A DNA stretch of 57,148 nucleotides from an uncultured Lachnospiraceae bacterium (GCA_910586255.1 CAJUHR010000031.1:1-57148), one strand, 5' to 3'; positions 8,989 to 18,856 are shown, counted from the first letter of the stretch. Notes: generated by a model not told the origin, from the letters alone. Program-made: numbers and translations.

Positions 8989-9819
8989 ATGAATGAAAGC
9001 TATGCAGGCAGAAAAATGCAGAAGGATCAGAGCTGCAAAGAGAAGGAATGCAAAGGGAATCCCCCGGTTGTACAGATCAAAAATCTGATAAAAAATTACG
9101 GTTCCAAGGGATTCCAGTCCAGGGTACTAAAGGGAATCGACTTAACGGTTTTAAAAAATGACTTTATTGCCATTATGGGGCCATCGGGCTCAGGAAAGAC
9201 CACTCTCTTAAATATTCTGTCCACCATTGATAAGCCCACTCAGGGTACGGTTACGCTGGACGGAAGGGACATTACCCGAATGTCAAACCGGGAGCTGTCT
9301 AAGCTGAGGAGGGATAAGATCGGATTTATTTTCCAGGATTATAATCTTTTGGACACCATGAATCTGGAGGACAATATTGCCCTTCCGCTGTCTCTTGGAG
9401 GGGTGGAGGGAAAGGAATGTGTCCGGCGCGCCAGGGAGCTGGCCGCGTTGTTTGGGCTGGAGGAACATTTAAAGAAATATCCCTATCAGCTTTCCGGAGG
9501 CCAGAAGCAGAGGGGAGCCACTTGTCGGGCCCTGGTCACGGAGCCGGAGATCCTGTTTGCCGATGAGCCGTCCGGAGCGCTTGACTCCAAGGCGGGACGG
9601 GAGCTTTTGGAATGTTTCAGGAAGGTAAATGAAGAACGTCAGGCAACGATTCTGATGGTGACCCATGACCCTTTCTGCGCCTCCTATGCCAGGGATGTGT
9701 ACATGCTCAGCGATGGCCGGATTATGTGCCGTATCAGCAGAGGAGCGGATAGAAAGGAATTTTATGATCGGATTATTGACGTGCAGACTTCTATGGGAGG
9801 TGATTTCTCATGGGAATGA
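8989..9819 (+). CDS. ABC transporter ATPase, BceA-like
   Basis: An ATPase of 276 residues of the MacB/BceA class. It has Walker A GPSGSGKTT near residue 65, the signature LSGGQKQRG, Walker B ILFADEPSGALD and the switch His in VTHD. The first 25 residues before the ATPase fold are a charged extension. AGGAGG lies a few bases upstream of ATG 8989. It overlaps the permease gene by ten bases, so both subunits are made together. BceA-type ATPases energise permeases that free lipid II-cycle intermediates from antimicrobial peptides such as bacitracin; the actual peptide here is unknown. Confidence 0.93.
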   Translation: MNESYAGRKMQKDQSCKEKECKGNPPVVQIKNLIKNYGSKGFQSRVLKGIDLTVLKNDFIAIMGPSGSGKTTLLNILSTIDKPTQGTVTLDGRDITRMSNRELSKLRRDKIGFIFQDYNLLDTMNLEDNIALPLSLGGVEGKECVRRARELAALFGLEEHLKKYPYQLSGGQKQRGATCRALVTEPEILFADEPSGALDSKAGRELLECFRKVNEERQATILMVTHDPFCASYARDVYMLSDGRIMCRISRGADRKEFYDRIIDVQTSMGGDFSWE

Positions 9820-11708
9820 CGCGGCTGGCCTTTTTAAATTTTAAAAGCGGATTTAAAAATTACCTGTCCCTTGTTTTGTCTCTGGCATTTACGGTTTTGG
9901 TTTTTTTGAATTTCCAGAATATGCTCGGTTCCGATGCCTATAAGGTGCTGGGAACAAGAAACAAGGAATATATTGATATTCTGGTGGGAACAGCCTCCTT
10001 TGTGCTGGGATGTTTTATGGTTTTTTTTATCTGGTATTCCACCAATGTGTTTCTGGCCAGGAGAAAAAAGGAGATCGGAGTCTATGTGTTCATGGGCCTT
10101 TCCAATCAGAAGATCGGAAAGCTGTATCTGATTGAGACTATGATGACCGGTCTGTCGGCATTGACGTTGGGGCTGGTGCTGGGAATGATGACATCGGGAC
10201 TGTTTCAGATGATCCTGGGAGCAGTTTCAAGACTGACGGTTTCCATCCGGCTGCGTCCTTCCCTAAAGCCGGTTCTTATCACATCCGCCGTATATCTGGC
10301 AATCTATGGGGTATTTGCGTGGAAGGGCTATTGGAATATTGTCCGCAGCAGTGTTTTGGGGATGATTTCGGCGGCAAAGCAGAATGAGTATGTGAGGCAG
10401 AAGGGGATCTGGCTGTTTACAAAAGCTGTTTTTGGCGCGGGGATACTGGGCAATGGATATTTTATGGCCTTGAAAAGGGATGGCAATGTGATGGGAAATG
10501 CTTTTTTGTCTGTGGCGCTTGTGACGGCAGGGGTTTATCTGCTGTTTGGGGGAATGGTCCCTCTCTGCTTTCAGACGCTGGCAGGCAGAAAGGGATTTCT
10601 CTATAAGGGAACGCGGATTCTCTGGGTCAACAATGTGATTTTTCGCATGAGAAAAAATTACCGCACCTACGCCATTGTGAGTATTTTGATGCTGTGCTCT
10701 GTGACGGCGCTGGCTATGAGCTTTGCCATGAAGGGGCGGTATGAAAACATTATACGGTTTGAAAATACCTACACCTTCCAGCTGATGAGCAGCCGGGATG
10801 ATCTGGATCATCGGGCCAGGACCCTGATTGAAGAGGAGAGCGAGATTGCCTTAAGCTCCCGGATTCCTGTTCTGTGTGTGGACGGCTCTCTGGTGAAGGC
10901 AGCGGAGAATTACAGCCGGTATGGATTTGTGTCCTATTCTTTTTTAAGAAGGCTGGCTGAGGACACGGGAATGGAATTGACTTTTGATGAGCCGGAGGAG
11001 GATGAGGTTTTTAAGATATCCCATCCCTATCTGATGTCTCTGGCCGCGGAGCGTCCCGATGTGAGAATTTTCATCAACAAAAAAGAATACGGGCAGACGG
11101 GGGACACCAGTACTCCCTATCTGGGCTATCTCCAGGAGTCCATGAGCTTTTATGTGATGAATGACCGGGAATACGGGAGGCTGCGGCCCTTAGGAGAGGA
11201 GCTTTATACCTACAATTACCGGATACGTGATTTGAGCCGTTTTGTCAGAGCCAGGGACCGGCTGGACGAGCTGGTCAGTGATACGAAGGATAATTATACA
11301 GGACGAGTCGCTATTGACCCGGAGAGCAATGAACTTGACTGGGTCCGGATGCTGTACTCCATCTGTATTTTTATGTTTTTGGTGTTTATTGTGGCCGGCG
11401 GAAGTATTCTGTTTATGAAGCTTTATAATGATGCCTTTGAGGAACAGGAGCGGAGGCAGATTTTGAGGAAAATGGGAGTAGACGGTAAAACCCTGGGAAG
11501 GGCGGCTGCCATGGAGCTGGCAGTGGCCTACGGGCTGCCTTTTGGAGTGATGGCAGTGTCCTCCATCTTTTCGGTGGGCGCTCTGGCAAAAGCCATGAGC
11601 ATGAAGCTGACAGGAGTGAATGTGGTGAGTGTGGCTGTGGTTTTGGGAATTCTGGCGCTGTGGTATGGATTGTCCTGGTGGGCTTATGGGCGGAGCGGAG
11701 GTGCGTAA
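9810..11708 (+). CDS. ABC transporter permease, BceB-like (FtsX domain)
   Basis: A permease of 632 residues with the BceB topology: an FtsX block near residues 15-155 with GVYVFMGLSNQKIGKLYLIE, further helices, then a large soluble segment at about residues 320-510 between two membrane segments, and three final helices including a second FtsX-like block (EEQERRQILRKMGVDGKTLGRAA). The large external domain is thought to contact the peptide antibiotic or lipid II and to signal to the BceS kinase. It is the last gene of the module; a degraded transporter relic follows. Confidence 0.92.
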   Translation: MGMTRLAFLNFKSGFKNYLSLVLSLAFTVLVFLNFQNMLGSDAYKVLGTRNKEYIDILVGTASFVLGCFMVFFIWYSTNVFLARRKKEIGVYVFMGLSNQKIGKLYLIETMMTGLSALTLGLVLGMMTSGLFQMILGAVSRLTVSIRLRPSLKPVLITSAVYLAIYGVFAWKGYWNIVRSSVLGMISAAKQNEYVRQKGIWLFTKAVFGAGILGNGYFMALKRDGNVMGNAFLSVALVTAGVYLLFGGMVPLCFQTLAGRKGFLYKGTRILWVNNVIFRMRKNYRTYAIVSILMLCSVTALAMSFAMKGRYENIIRFENTYTFQLMSSRDDLDHRARTLIEEESEIALSSRIPVLCVDGSLVKAAENYSRYGFVSYSFLRRLAEDTGMELTFDEPEEDEVFKISHPYLMSLAAERPDVRIFINKKEYGQTGDTSTPYLGYLQESMSFYVMNDREYGRLRPLGEELYTYNYRIRDLSRFVRARDRLDELVSDTKDNYTGRVAIDPESNELDWVRMLYSICIFMFLVFIVAGGSILFMKLYNDAFEEQERRQILRKMGVDGKTLGRAAAMELAVAYGLPFGVMAVSSIFSVGALAKAMSMKLTGVNVVSVAVVLGILALWYGLSWWAYGRSGGA

Positions 11709-11760
11709 GCAACCCCTAAAACCTTACAACCGGTAGGGAAATTTCAGGAGAGTTTAACAA

Positions 11761-11997
11761 AAAAACAAGGAGAATTCAGGGAAGATCACGGACAAGCTGA
11801 TCCGTCTGGCATCCGCGGCAGTGGGGCATATCCGGGACGGTCTGGCCCACATCAATGTGGTGGTCGGTCTGCTGTTTGGCGGGGTTTCCGGCTCCGCCAT
11901 TGCAGACACATCCAAAATAGGGACAATCCTGATTCCTGCTATGGTAAAGAAGGGATATGATCCGTCCTTTACGGTTACGTTCACAGGGTACCTGTGA
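11761..11997 (+). pseudogene. Relic of a TRAP transporter large permease (DctM)
   Basis: Reading from 11761 to the TGA at 11995-11997, the + strand encodes about 78 residues including AVGHIRDGLAHINVVVGLLF, GGVSGSAIADTSKIGTILIP and MVKKGYDPSFTVTFT. These match one internal stretch of DctM, the large membrane subunit of TRAP-type carboxylate transporters (normally over 400 residues). There is no start codon, and no dctP or dctQ sequence is visible. It is an isolated fossil between the Bce-like module and the surface-protein operon, and marks the site as a rearrangement point. Confidence 0.7.
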
Positions 11998-12043
11998 ACA
12001 GTAACGCTGATAATCCCGGATTTAAAAATACGAAAATTGGTAC

Positions 12044-12072
12044 TTGCCAAATGGCAGGAACTATGTTATGCT
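12044..12072 (+). promoter_or_regulatory. Promoter of the surface-protein operon
   Basis: A TTGCCA -35 (12044-12049), a spacer of exactly 17 bases and a TATGCT -10 (12067-12072). Transcription would begin near 12079, giving an untranslated leader of about 330 bases before ATG 12410. I found no comparably good promoter before the second or third surface gene. Confidence 0.65.
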
Positions 12073-12079
12073 AAATCTA

Positions 12080-12409
12080 CTTATCGCAGATATTCAATCT
12101 GCAATAGTTCAGAGAGACAGTTAAGGCTGTCTGTCGGACACTTCATCTGAAGTGTGTCTGGCGTATTCGCCGGAAAATACCAGTGTAAGAGAGTGTTGTT
12201 TTTGCTTGTAGGGAAGGAAATGAGGTGGTTTTATGTGATGCAATGGAAGATGTGATTTTCTTTTTGGATAAATCGGGGATTCGGGTCCGAGTCCGGTTTC
12301 TAAAGGTCATTTTGCAGCGAGGGCTGCAGTTTTGAGGATTCCTCAGAGTTTTCATGAACGGAAAGAGATAGCAGGTGTTTTTTGCCTATTGAAAGGCGGA
12401 AAGGATGGA
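12080..12409 (+). promoter_or_regulatory. Long structured 5' leader with consecutive hairpins
   Basis: Perfect short stems follow one another: GCAGAT/ATCTGC (12086-12102), AGACAG/CTGTCT (12115-12132), ACACTTC/GAAGTGT (12138-12155) and GGCG/CGCC (12160-12171). Nearer the gene, TGCAGC/GCTGCA (12313-12328) is followed by GTTTT and resembles a weak attenuator. The layout suggests RNA-level control of the operon. I could not match it to the c-di-GMP-I or c-di-GMP-II riboswitches, which often precede adhesin genes. No convincing gene lies in this stretch. Confidence 0.5.
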
Positions 12410-14629
12410 ATGAAGAGAAGATTTGTCAAGGAGCTGGCTGTGCTGGCTGTACTTGCTGTGGCAGGCAGAGCCATGCCTGCCTATGCAGGATGGCAGCAGC
12501 AGGCGGATTGCTGGAAATACGAGGAGGACGGAGGATGGATTACAGAGAGCTGGGTGAAGGAGAATGACGGGTGGTATTATCTGGGAGCAGAAGGAAAGAT
12601 GGAGACCGGCTGGAAGCAGACAGGCGGATTCTGGTATTTTCTGAATCCGGTCAGACTGGGAGCCTGCGGCCGGATGCTTACCGGATGGCAGTGGATTGAC
12701 GGGAGATGCTATTATCTGGCAGAGGGAAATAATTGTGAGTATCCGGAGGGAGCAATGTATGTCAACGGGCAGACACCGGATGGATACTGGGTGGATGAAA
12801 GCGGAGCCTGGGTCGATGCGAGAGGAGATGTGGTGGAGATTTTGGGGAAAGGGATTCTGACAGGAAGTCAGGCAGAATCAAAAGAAAGCAGGGCGGTGTC
12901 GGCCGGAGGAGGAAGCAAAAGCGGAGGAAGGAGCAGCGGGAGAAGCAAAGGTGGATACAGCAGAAGCGGAGGTGGAAGCGGAGACAGCAGCAGTGGGATC
13001 GCAAGTGGATACAGCAGAAGCGGGCAAAATAGCGCAGGCAGCAGAGATAACAGTGAGGGCAAAAGCGGCGAAGAAGGAAGCGGTAGAGATGAAATCAGTC
13101 AGGGCAGCGACAGCAGAGATAGGCAGGATAGAAACGACCGTGAAGACAATCAGGATGAAGGCGTCCGTGGAGAGAGTCAGGATCAGGGCATCCGTAATGA
13201 CGGCAGTTTAGAAATTGAAACGCCTGGCCATAAGGCAACCGATTCCAACGCAATGGAGGTAAACTGGCAGATCCGTTTTGTGGACAGGGATACTCACCAG
13301 ACTTTACTGGCAGAGACAAGACAGGGGCAGATTAAGGATGGAGAGAAATTGATACTTAATTTTCGCAACCGAATTGTAGACCAGGAACAACATGTGTGGG
13401 AGTCTGCTGAGAATCCGCCTCTTGAGCTGGAGGTCTACGGACCTGGTGACAGGATTTATTATGTGGAATATATTCGGACAGGGCAGCTTGACGAACCGGA
13501 GGATCCCTTTTTGGAGGCCAGGAATCGTTTGAAAAGCTGGCTGGAAATGGGAAAACAGCAGGAGGCAGCATTGACAGGGGAAGCCGTATCGGAAATTCCG
13601 GACAGCCGGATTCTTGTGGGAGACAGCCGGGAGACTAAGGGACGTCTTTTGACAATATTCGGCCGGCTCCCCTTTGAGGAAGAGCATGCGGTGTATCTGA
13701 TCGGCAAAAATCATGAGCCTGAGGGGACGGCTTTAAAAAATTATTATGGAGACTCTGTGCAGTACTCCAAGCTGAGGGAGGATCAGTTTTCTCTGGATAG
13801 GGATGTCTATACAGTGGCGCGTTTTTCGGTGAAAAGAGTTTCCAAATTGCGGGAAGAGGAGACGGGTGAGAGGACAGAGACAGATTTCGGGGAGGCCTGG
13901 GAAAAAGCTCACTGGAATGTCGGAGATGTGCTTACGGGAGAGATTGACGGAGAATGTTACCGTTTTCGGTGCATTGATCAGAACTACTCGGACTTGGGGG
14001 GAAATCATCAGGAAGGAGCACTTTTTCTCTGCGACTGTGTGATACCTGCAAATACCGGCTCCTCTTATATCTATGAGCCCTTGGAGGACAAAACCTATGG
14101 ATATGTGTTTTGTCCGGGGCCGGCAGTGAATTTTGGGGATGGAAATGATTATAAATATTCTAATATCCGGAGATGGCTAAAGACCTGGGAGGAGAATTTT
14201 CACAGGGCCAGGGATATTGACATCGGAGTTTCCTTTGCCTATATGGGAAGCACCGGACAGGGAATGTACGACCAGCTTTTGGAATCGGATTTAAAGGCTT
14301 ATCCCATTGGAAACCAGAAGCTTACGGGAAAATTATTTATTCTGTCAGTGGAGGAGGCGCTGAAATATCGCGACTGGCTGTGGAGCTTTGACGGTTCCCA
14401 GCAGGAAAATTCTTTAAGCCAGACGGGGGCATTTTCCAAAGGATACTGGCTGCGGAGCCCTGTGGGAACATCAGAGAACCATAATACGGGATTGGTCTAT
14501 GGGGTGGATCTGGAAAACGGCAGAATCTGCCCGGTAAAAGTGAGACCAGACGGGACAGCAGAGGAAAAAGAGCTTTGTGTGACCAGTTCCATGGGAATAA
14601 GACCGGCATTTGTTATGCCTCAGCAGTGA
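12410..14629 (+). CDS. Secreted wall-binding protein with DUF6273 domain
   Basis: A protein of 739 residues. A signal peptide (MKRRFVKELAVLAVLAVAG... ending at AYA, residue 26) is followed by choline-binding-like repeats with GWKQTGGFWYFL and GWQWIDGRCYYL (about 27-150), which bind wall polymers. Next is a Ser/Gly/Arg/Asp-rich linker (about 155-270), a small beta-rich part (WQIRFVDRDTHQTLL...), and from about residue 500 a DUF6273 domain with GYWLRSP and the terminal MGIRPAFVMP. The domain's function is unknown; its WLRSP and GIRPAF motifs recall sulfatase-modifying-enzyme-like folds. The start is at ATG 12410 because the signal peptide begins there; an earlier in-frame ATG at 12332 would add a hydrophilic stretch. 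It is the first gene of the surface operon. Confidence 0.8.
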   Translation: MKRRFVKELAVLAVLAVAGRAMPAYAGWQQQADCWKYEEDGGWITESWVKENDGWYYLGAEGKMETGWKQTGGFWYFLNPVRLGACGRMLTGWQWIDGRCYYLAEGNNCEYPEGAMYVNGQTPDGYWVDESGAWVDARGDVVEILGKGILTGSQAESKESRAVSAGGGSKSGGRSSGRSKGGYSRSGGGSGDSSSGIASGYSRSGQNSAGSRDNSEGKSGEEGSGRDEISQGSDSRDRQDRNDREDNQDEGVRGESQDQGIRNDGSLEIETPGHKATDSNAMEVNWQIRFVDRDTHQTLLAETRQGQIKDGEKLILNFRNRIVDQEQHVWESAENPPLELEVYGPGDRIYYVEYIRTGQLDEPEDPFLEARNRLKSWLEMGKQQEAALTGEAVSEIPDSRILVGDSRETKGRLLTIFGRLPFEEEHAVYLIGKNHEPEGTALKNYYGDSVQYSKLREDQFSLDRDVYTVARFSVKRVSKLREEETGERTETDFGEAWEKAHWNVGDVLTGEIDGECYRFRCIDQNYSDLGGNHQEGALFLCDCVIPANTGSSYIYEPLEDKTYGYVFCPGPAVNFGDGNDYKYSNIRRWLKTWEENFHRARDIDIGVSFAYMGSTGQGMYDQLLESDLKAYPIGNQKLTGKLFILSVEEALKYRDWLWSFDGSQQENSLSQTGAFSKGYWLRSPVGTSENHNTGLVYGVDLENGRICPVKVRPDGTAEEKELCVTSSMGIRPAFVMPQQ

Positions 14630-14656
14630 GAGACAATGAAAAAGGAGAAAGAGCTT

Positions 14657-17600
14657 ATGAAAACATACAAGCCAAGGATGGCTGGCGTAATGGCGGCAGT
14701 GATGCTTTTGCAGGTGACAGCAGCAATGCCGGTGAGAGCGGAGACTAAAAGGGCACACAGAGAAGAGGCGTCAGGAGCATACTCGGAATGGAAAGAGCAG
14801 GGAGGGGACCTTAAGAGGGAAACCGCTTCGGCTGCAGAGGAACTTTTGAAGGAAAAAGATGCTTTGGATGGCAGAACATCTTTGGATAAAGAGATTGCTT
14901 TGAAAAAAGAGAGAGCGGCTTTGGAGGAAGAGGATCGCCTGAAAAAGGAGGAAGCTTTGGGAGCCGGCAAGTCTCTGGATACGAAGCCGGATTTGGAAAA
15001 TGAAGGATCTCTAAAAAAGGAAGGGATTTTCGATGAAACGGAGCCTTTGAAAAGGGAGGAGGATGCAGAAGGAGAACTGCCGGAAAGAGAGGAGGATTCA
15101 AAAGGAGAAGTACCAAAAAGAGAAGGAGCTTCAGAAACAGAAAAAAACACGGAACCAGAGGAGCTTTGGGAAGAATGCGAGATTTTGGCCACCTTATCAG
15201 ACGCGAAAGAAAATATTTCATTGTCCGTTTTTGAGAACAAGGCTGCTGCCGCGTCCTCCAGCGTGGGGGATCTGTGGGAAAACTGGAACGCCAATATGGA
15301 CTTTCCGGGGGACGGAACCAGGCAGGCGCCCTATCAGATCGACAGCCTTTCCCGTCTCATGGGGCTTTCCGAGTCAGTAGCCGCGGGCATGGGATTTGAC
15401 GGGGAATATTTTGAGCTGACCCAGGACATTGACTTAAGAGATCTTCTGGCAAATTCCGGAAATTGGAATCCTATCGGATGGTACCAGAACCGGACAGAAT
15501 GTGGCGGGGAAGTGTTCCATCCCTTCCGGGGATATTTTGACGGAGGAGGACATACCATATCGGGTCTGAGAATCGTGGATCCGTCCTTAAGTCTTACCAA
15601 TATCGGCCTGTTCGGTGTCATTGACGGGGGAACCGTAAAAAATCTCCGTGTGGAGGCCGAGGACATCATAGGGGAGGACAACACAGGCATTCTGGCCGGA
15701 GCGATTTTGGGAGATGGGGTGATTTCCCATGTGACTGTTTCCGGGTTTGTAAATTCCATGGGAAATGGCGGAGGAATCGCCGGGGAAGTGACCGGCTCAT
15801 CCGGCCGAATTACCATTGAGAATTGTAAAGCGGAAAGTATCGTGATCAATTCTGAGGGAAGAGACAGCTTCGTGGGAGGAATTGCCGGCAATGTGCAGAA
15901 TGCATGGCTGGCGGACAATACGGTTACGACCCAGAACGGAGACTCTGACCGGATTCGGGGAAAGGGATACGTGGGAGGAATTGCCGGGAGAATGAGCCGG
16001 ACAGATATCTACAATTCCTATGTGAGCGGAACCATCGGAGGCAACGGGAGCCGGGCTGCGGGCGGAATTGTGGGCCAGTATTGCAGCGGAAATCTGATCC
16101 TGGCCCGGATGGCTGGCAGGATTTCTGCCACCAACAATGGTACGGCCTCCCGGGAGGGGACCTTTGTGGGAACCAGAGAATCCAGAGACCGCTTTACCTA
16201 CGGAACGGAAAAGGACAGCAATTTCAGCTATCTTTTTACCAATGACGGGGCGAAGGCGAAAAAGGTGATGGGCAGTACCATTGACGGGGATAATACCTTT
16301 ACAAGAGATGCCCACATTGGATATTGGACGGACAATGAAAGAAAGTACAGGATTGTGGCCGGCCGGACAGAGACGGAATGTGGGGATCGGTATTTCTATG
16401 AGGAGCTAGAGGACGGGGTCCGCTACATTGTGACGCAAAAGCTGGGCCGGGAATTTACATCAGCCGATTATGCCAACGGATTATCCTTTAAGATGGACCA
16501 TTTTGCCCCCGGATTTATGGGAGAGCCGGTCAGAGGCTGTCTGGTATCCATTCCCAGAATCGATACGAGAAATGATAACGGAACCTATGATACGGATGTG
16601 GCGGAGCTGACAGCCATTTCGGCTACCAGTAATTCCTACTATCGGACCATTGACAAGGATCACGGGGCTGCCATTGTTCCCGGCTCAGTGGTGACCGTGG
16701 CCACGGCGCCGAAAAATACTGGAGAAAACAGGTATCAGATGGTGGTGGATCCCAATGTGCACGGCGGGGTGAAGGCTCCCACCTATTTGGATGAAACAGG
16801 AAAAATGGCGGATATGGACTATGTAAACGGAGGTGCCTACACCTTTGTGATGCCGGAATGTGACACGGAGTTGAATGCAGAGTACATAAAGGTCACTACC
16901 CGCCTGGAGGTGGAGCCGGCCGAGACAAGCATCCATATTACCCAGACCCGCAGCGGAGACCGGAAAAATCCCAAAATTGTCACGGAGGTTATGAACCAGG
17001 ACGGAATCCTGATTGCCCGCTATATTGACGAGAATCCGGATACCTCCATTCAGGTACAGCCGGTTACCATCCACGGACGGCACAACGGAACCGGTCTGAC
17101 GGCAGACCGAACAATGAGATGGTCTGTGGATGACACCAATCTTTTGACCAACCTGTCCGATACAGGCTATACCGTAAAGGATGCGGTGATTATGCCGAAT
17201 CTTTCCTCAGCCTTTGTCCAGGGGATTATTAACCGGGAGGTACAGGCCCAGGCAGACGGGCAGTATCAGGAGAAGATCAACAACACGATTTATACCCGTC
17301 ACGGGGTAGTGACGGCGGCCACCAATCCGGAAACCTCTGTGGACAATCGCTCCGTGTATGCCAACTGCCGTGTAAATGTAACCTTTCAGATCATGGACAA
17401 TACCACATTGCGGGTGGAGGGACTGAAGCTGAACCGGGATCATGCGGATTTTACAGTCACGCGGAGACTGACCGGAGACCGGTTAAGGCCTGATGAGACC
17501 ATAACCGTTTCCCAGCCGGTAGTCCTGACTGCCACCTTAAGCCCGGCCCGGCCATTTTTCAAAAACGTTTCCTGGAGTGCCAAAGAGGACAGAAAGATTC

Positions 17601-18856
17601 TCTCGCTGGAGCCATCAGGAGACAATACCCAGGACTGCCGGGTTTCTGTCAATTATGACCCGGAGGGGGAGAAAAATCCCGCATGGATTCAGAATATTAT
17701 CCTGGAGGACAATGAAAAGAAAAAGCTGCGGCCTTATGAGAAAATTAAAGGATCCGGTGTGCATCAGGAGGCTATAACCGCTTCCAGCGAGGATCAGACC
17801 AACGGCCATGTGACCTTTTCCTGCCCGGTGACCGTGAATTTTGTGACAGAGGACGAGACTGTGATTCATCCGGAGGGGATTTCGTTGAATCAGAAAAGCC
17901 TGAATTATGCCCTTTCCTATGATTATACGGGATATGTGGGCTCTGCCGTAAAAAGCAAAAACGGATTCGGAGCGCGGGATACTTTGAGTGCCGCGGTGGC
18001 GCCTGAACTTAACAGGGAGGAATATCAACCCTATGACAAAACGGTTCTCTGGAGCTCCTCGGAGCCGGATGCGGTGACGGTTCAGAATGGGGTGCTTACG
18101 GTGTGTGATTCGGCAGAATGGATTAAGGAGGCACTGAAGAGCTATCCTTATCAGGCGAACAAAAAGGTAGTGATCACCGCAAAGACGAGAGATGGCGGCC
18201 ATGTAGACCGGTGTGATATCAATCTATCGTTTCAGGCAAATACCTCCTATGTCAGCTACGGGGGAGGCGGGGGAAGCTCTTCCGGCGGGGGAGGCGGAGG
18301 CGGCTCTTCCAGCAAGGGGAGCAGTCAGGGATCAAAAACTTCTTCATCCGGTCCCGGAGCGTCTGCTGGAAATGTGATTATGGCAGGAGCAGACGTGCCA
18401 AAGGGGGCACTTTCGGATGCAAATGCATTGCCGGAGTATGTGGTTTCGGGAACCTGGAGCCAGGATGATAGCGGGAGATGGCGCTTTAATGACGGAAGCC
18501 GGTTTTATGCAGAGGAATGGGCGGCGATTATCAATCCCTACAGGAATCCTGACCTGGGACAGGGAGCCTTCGACTGGTTCCGGTTTGACAAAAACGGTTA
18601 TATGGCAACCGGATGGTATCAGGATGCAGACGGAAATACCTATCACCTGAACCGGTCGTTTGATGGAAGCCAGGGCCGGATGTTTACCGGATGGAACTGG
18701 ATCCGGGAGGAGGACGGAAAAGAATATTGCTACTATTTCAATGAAAAATCAGACGGGACAAGAGGCGCTTTGTTCCGAAACGGAGAGACGCCGGATGGAT
18801 ACCTGGTGGATCAAAGGGGCCGTTGGACTGCAGAGGGAGTGGAGAAGACAAGATAG
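14657..18856 (+). CDS. Secreted GLUG/Ig-like protein with C-terminal wall-binding repeats
   Basis: About 1,399 residues starting 27 bases after the previous stop. ATG 14657 is preferred because AAGGAG lies 11 bases upstream; ATG 14636 lacks a site. The order is: a signal peptide ending near PVRA, a Lys/Glu-rich, probably extended segment (about 30-190), a GLUG-motif region (about 290-480) with GGIAGEVTG, GGIAGNVQN, GGIAGRMSR and GGIVGQY repeats, beta-sandwich Ig-like stretches (about 680-1200; VEPAETSIHI, LSPARPFFKNVSWSA), a Gly/Ser linker and choline-binding-like repeats (YMATGWYQDADGN, GRMFTGWNW). Its ending PDGYLVDQRGRW echoes PDGYWVDESGAW of the preceding protein, so both are probably attached to the wall in the same way. 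GLUG/Ig proteins are typically adhesins or matrix components. Confidence 0.82.
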   Translation: MKTYKPRMAGVMAAVMLLQVTAAMPVRAETKRAHREEASGAYSEWKEQGGDLKRETASAAEELLKEKDALDGRTSLDKEIALKKERAALEEEDRLKKEEALGAGKSLDTKPDLENEGSLKKEGIFDETEPLKREEDAEGELPEREEDSKGEVPKREGASETEKNTEPEELWEECEILATLSDAKENISLSVFENKAAAASSSVGDLWENWNANMDFPGDGTRQAPYQIDSLSRLMGLSESVAAGMGFDGEYFELTQDIDLRDLLANSGNWNPIGWYQNRTECGGEVFHPFRGYFDGGGHTISGLRIVDPSLSLTNIGLFGVIDGGTVKNLRVEAEDIIGEDNTGILAGAILGDGVISHVTVSGFVNSMGNGGGIAGEVTGSSGRITIENCKAESIVINSEGRDSFVGGIAGNVQNAWLADNTVTTQNGDSDRIRGKGYVGGIAGRMSRTDIYNSYVSGTIGGNGSRAAGGIVGQYCSGNLILARMAGRISATNNGTASREGTFVGTRESRDRFTYGTEKDSNFSYLFTNDGAKAKKVMGSTIDGDNTFTRDAHIGYWTDNERKYRIVAGRTETECGDRYFYEELEDGVRYIVTQKLGREFTSADYANGLSFKMDHFAPGFMGEPVRGCLVSIPRIDTRNDNGTYDTDVAELTAISATSNSYYRTIDKDHGAAIVPGSVVTVATAPKNTGENRYQMVVDPNVHGGVKAPTYLDETGKMADMDYVNGGAYTFVMPECDTELNAEYIKVTTRLEVEPAETSIHITQTRSGDRKNPKIVTEVMNQDGILIARYIDENPDTSIQVQPVTIHGRHNGTGLTADRTMRWSVDDTNLLTNLSDTGYTVKDAVIMPNLSSAFVQGIINREVQAQADGQYQEKINNTIYTRHGVVTAATNPETSVDNRSVYANCRVNVTFQIMDNTTLRVEGLKLNRDHADFTVTRRLTGDRLRPDETITVSQPVVLTATLSPARPFFKNVSWSAKEDRKILSLEPSGDNTQDCRVSVNYDPEGEKNPAWIQNIILEDNEKKKLRPYEKIKGSGVHQEAITASSEDQTNGHVTFSCPVTVNFVTEDETVIHPEGISLNQKSLNYALSYDYTGYVGSAVKSKNGFGARDTLSAAVAPELNREEYQPYDKTVLWSSSEPDAVTVQNGVLTVCDSAEWIKEALKSYPYQANKKVVITAKTRDGGHVDRCDINLSFQANTSYVSYGGGGGSSSGGGGGGGSSSKGSSQGSKTSSSGPGASAGNVIMAGADVPKGALSDANALPEYVVSGTWSQDDSGRWRFNDGSRFYAEEWAAIINPYRNPDLGQGAFDWFRFDKNGYMATGWYQDADGNTYHLNRSFDGSQGRMFTGWNWIREEDGKEYCYYFNEKSDGTRGALFRNGETPDGYLVDQRGRWTAEGVEKTR

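Noticed and set aside
11754..12050. A 98-codon reverse-strand open frame
   Set aside because: The + strand of the same stretch encodes a recognisable DctM fragment, so the reverse frame is not a gene.
12080..12171. c-di-GMP riboswitch in the surface-operon leader
   Set aside because: Neither the class I nor class II consensus words that I know could be found, despite the expected location.
18240..18320. Gly/Ser-rich run as a repeat array or assembly artefact
   Set aside because: The frame is kept, and such linkers are usual before wall-binding repeats.
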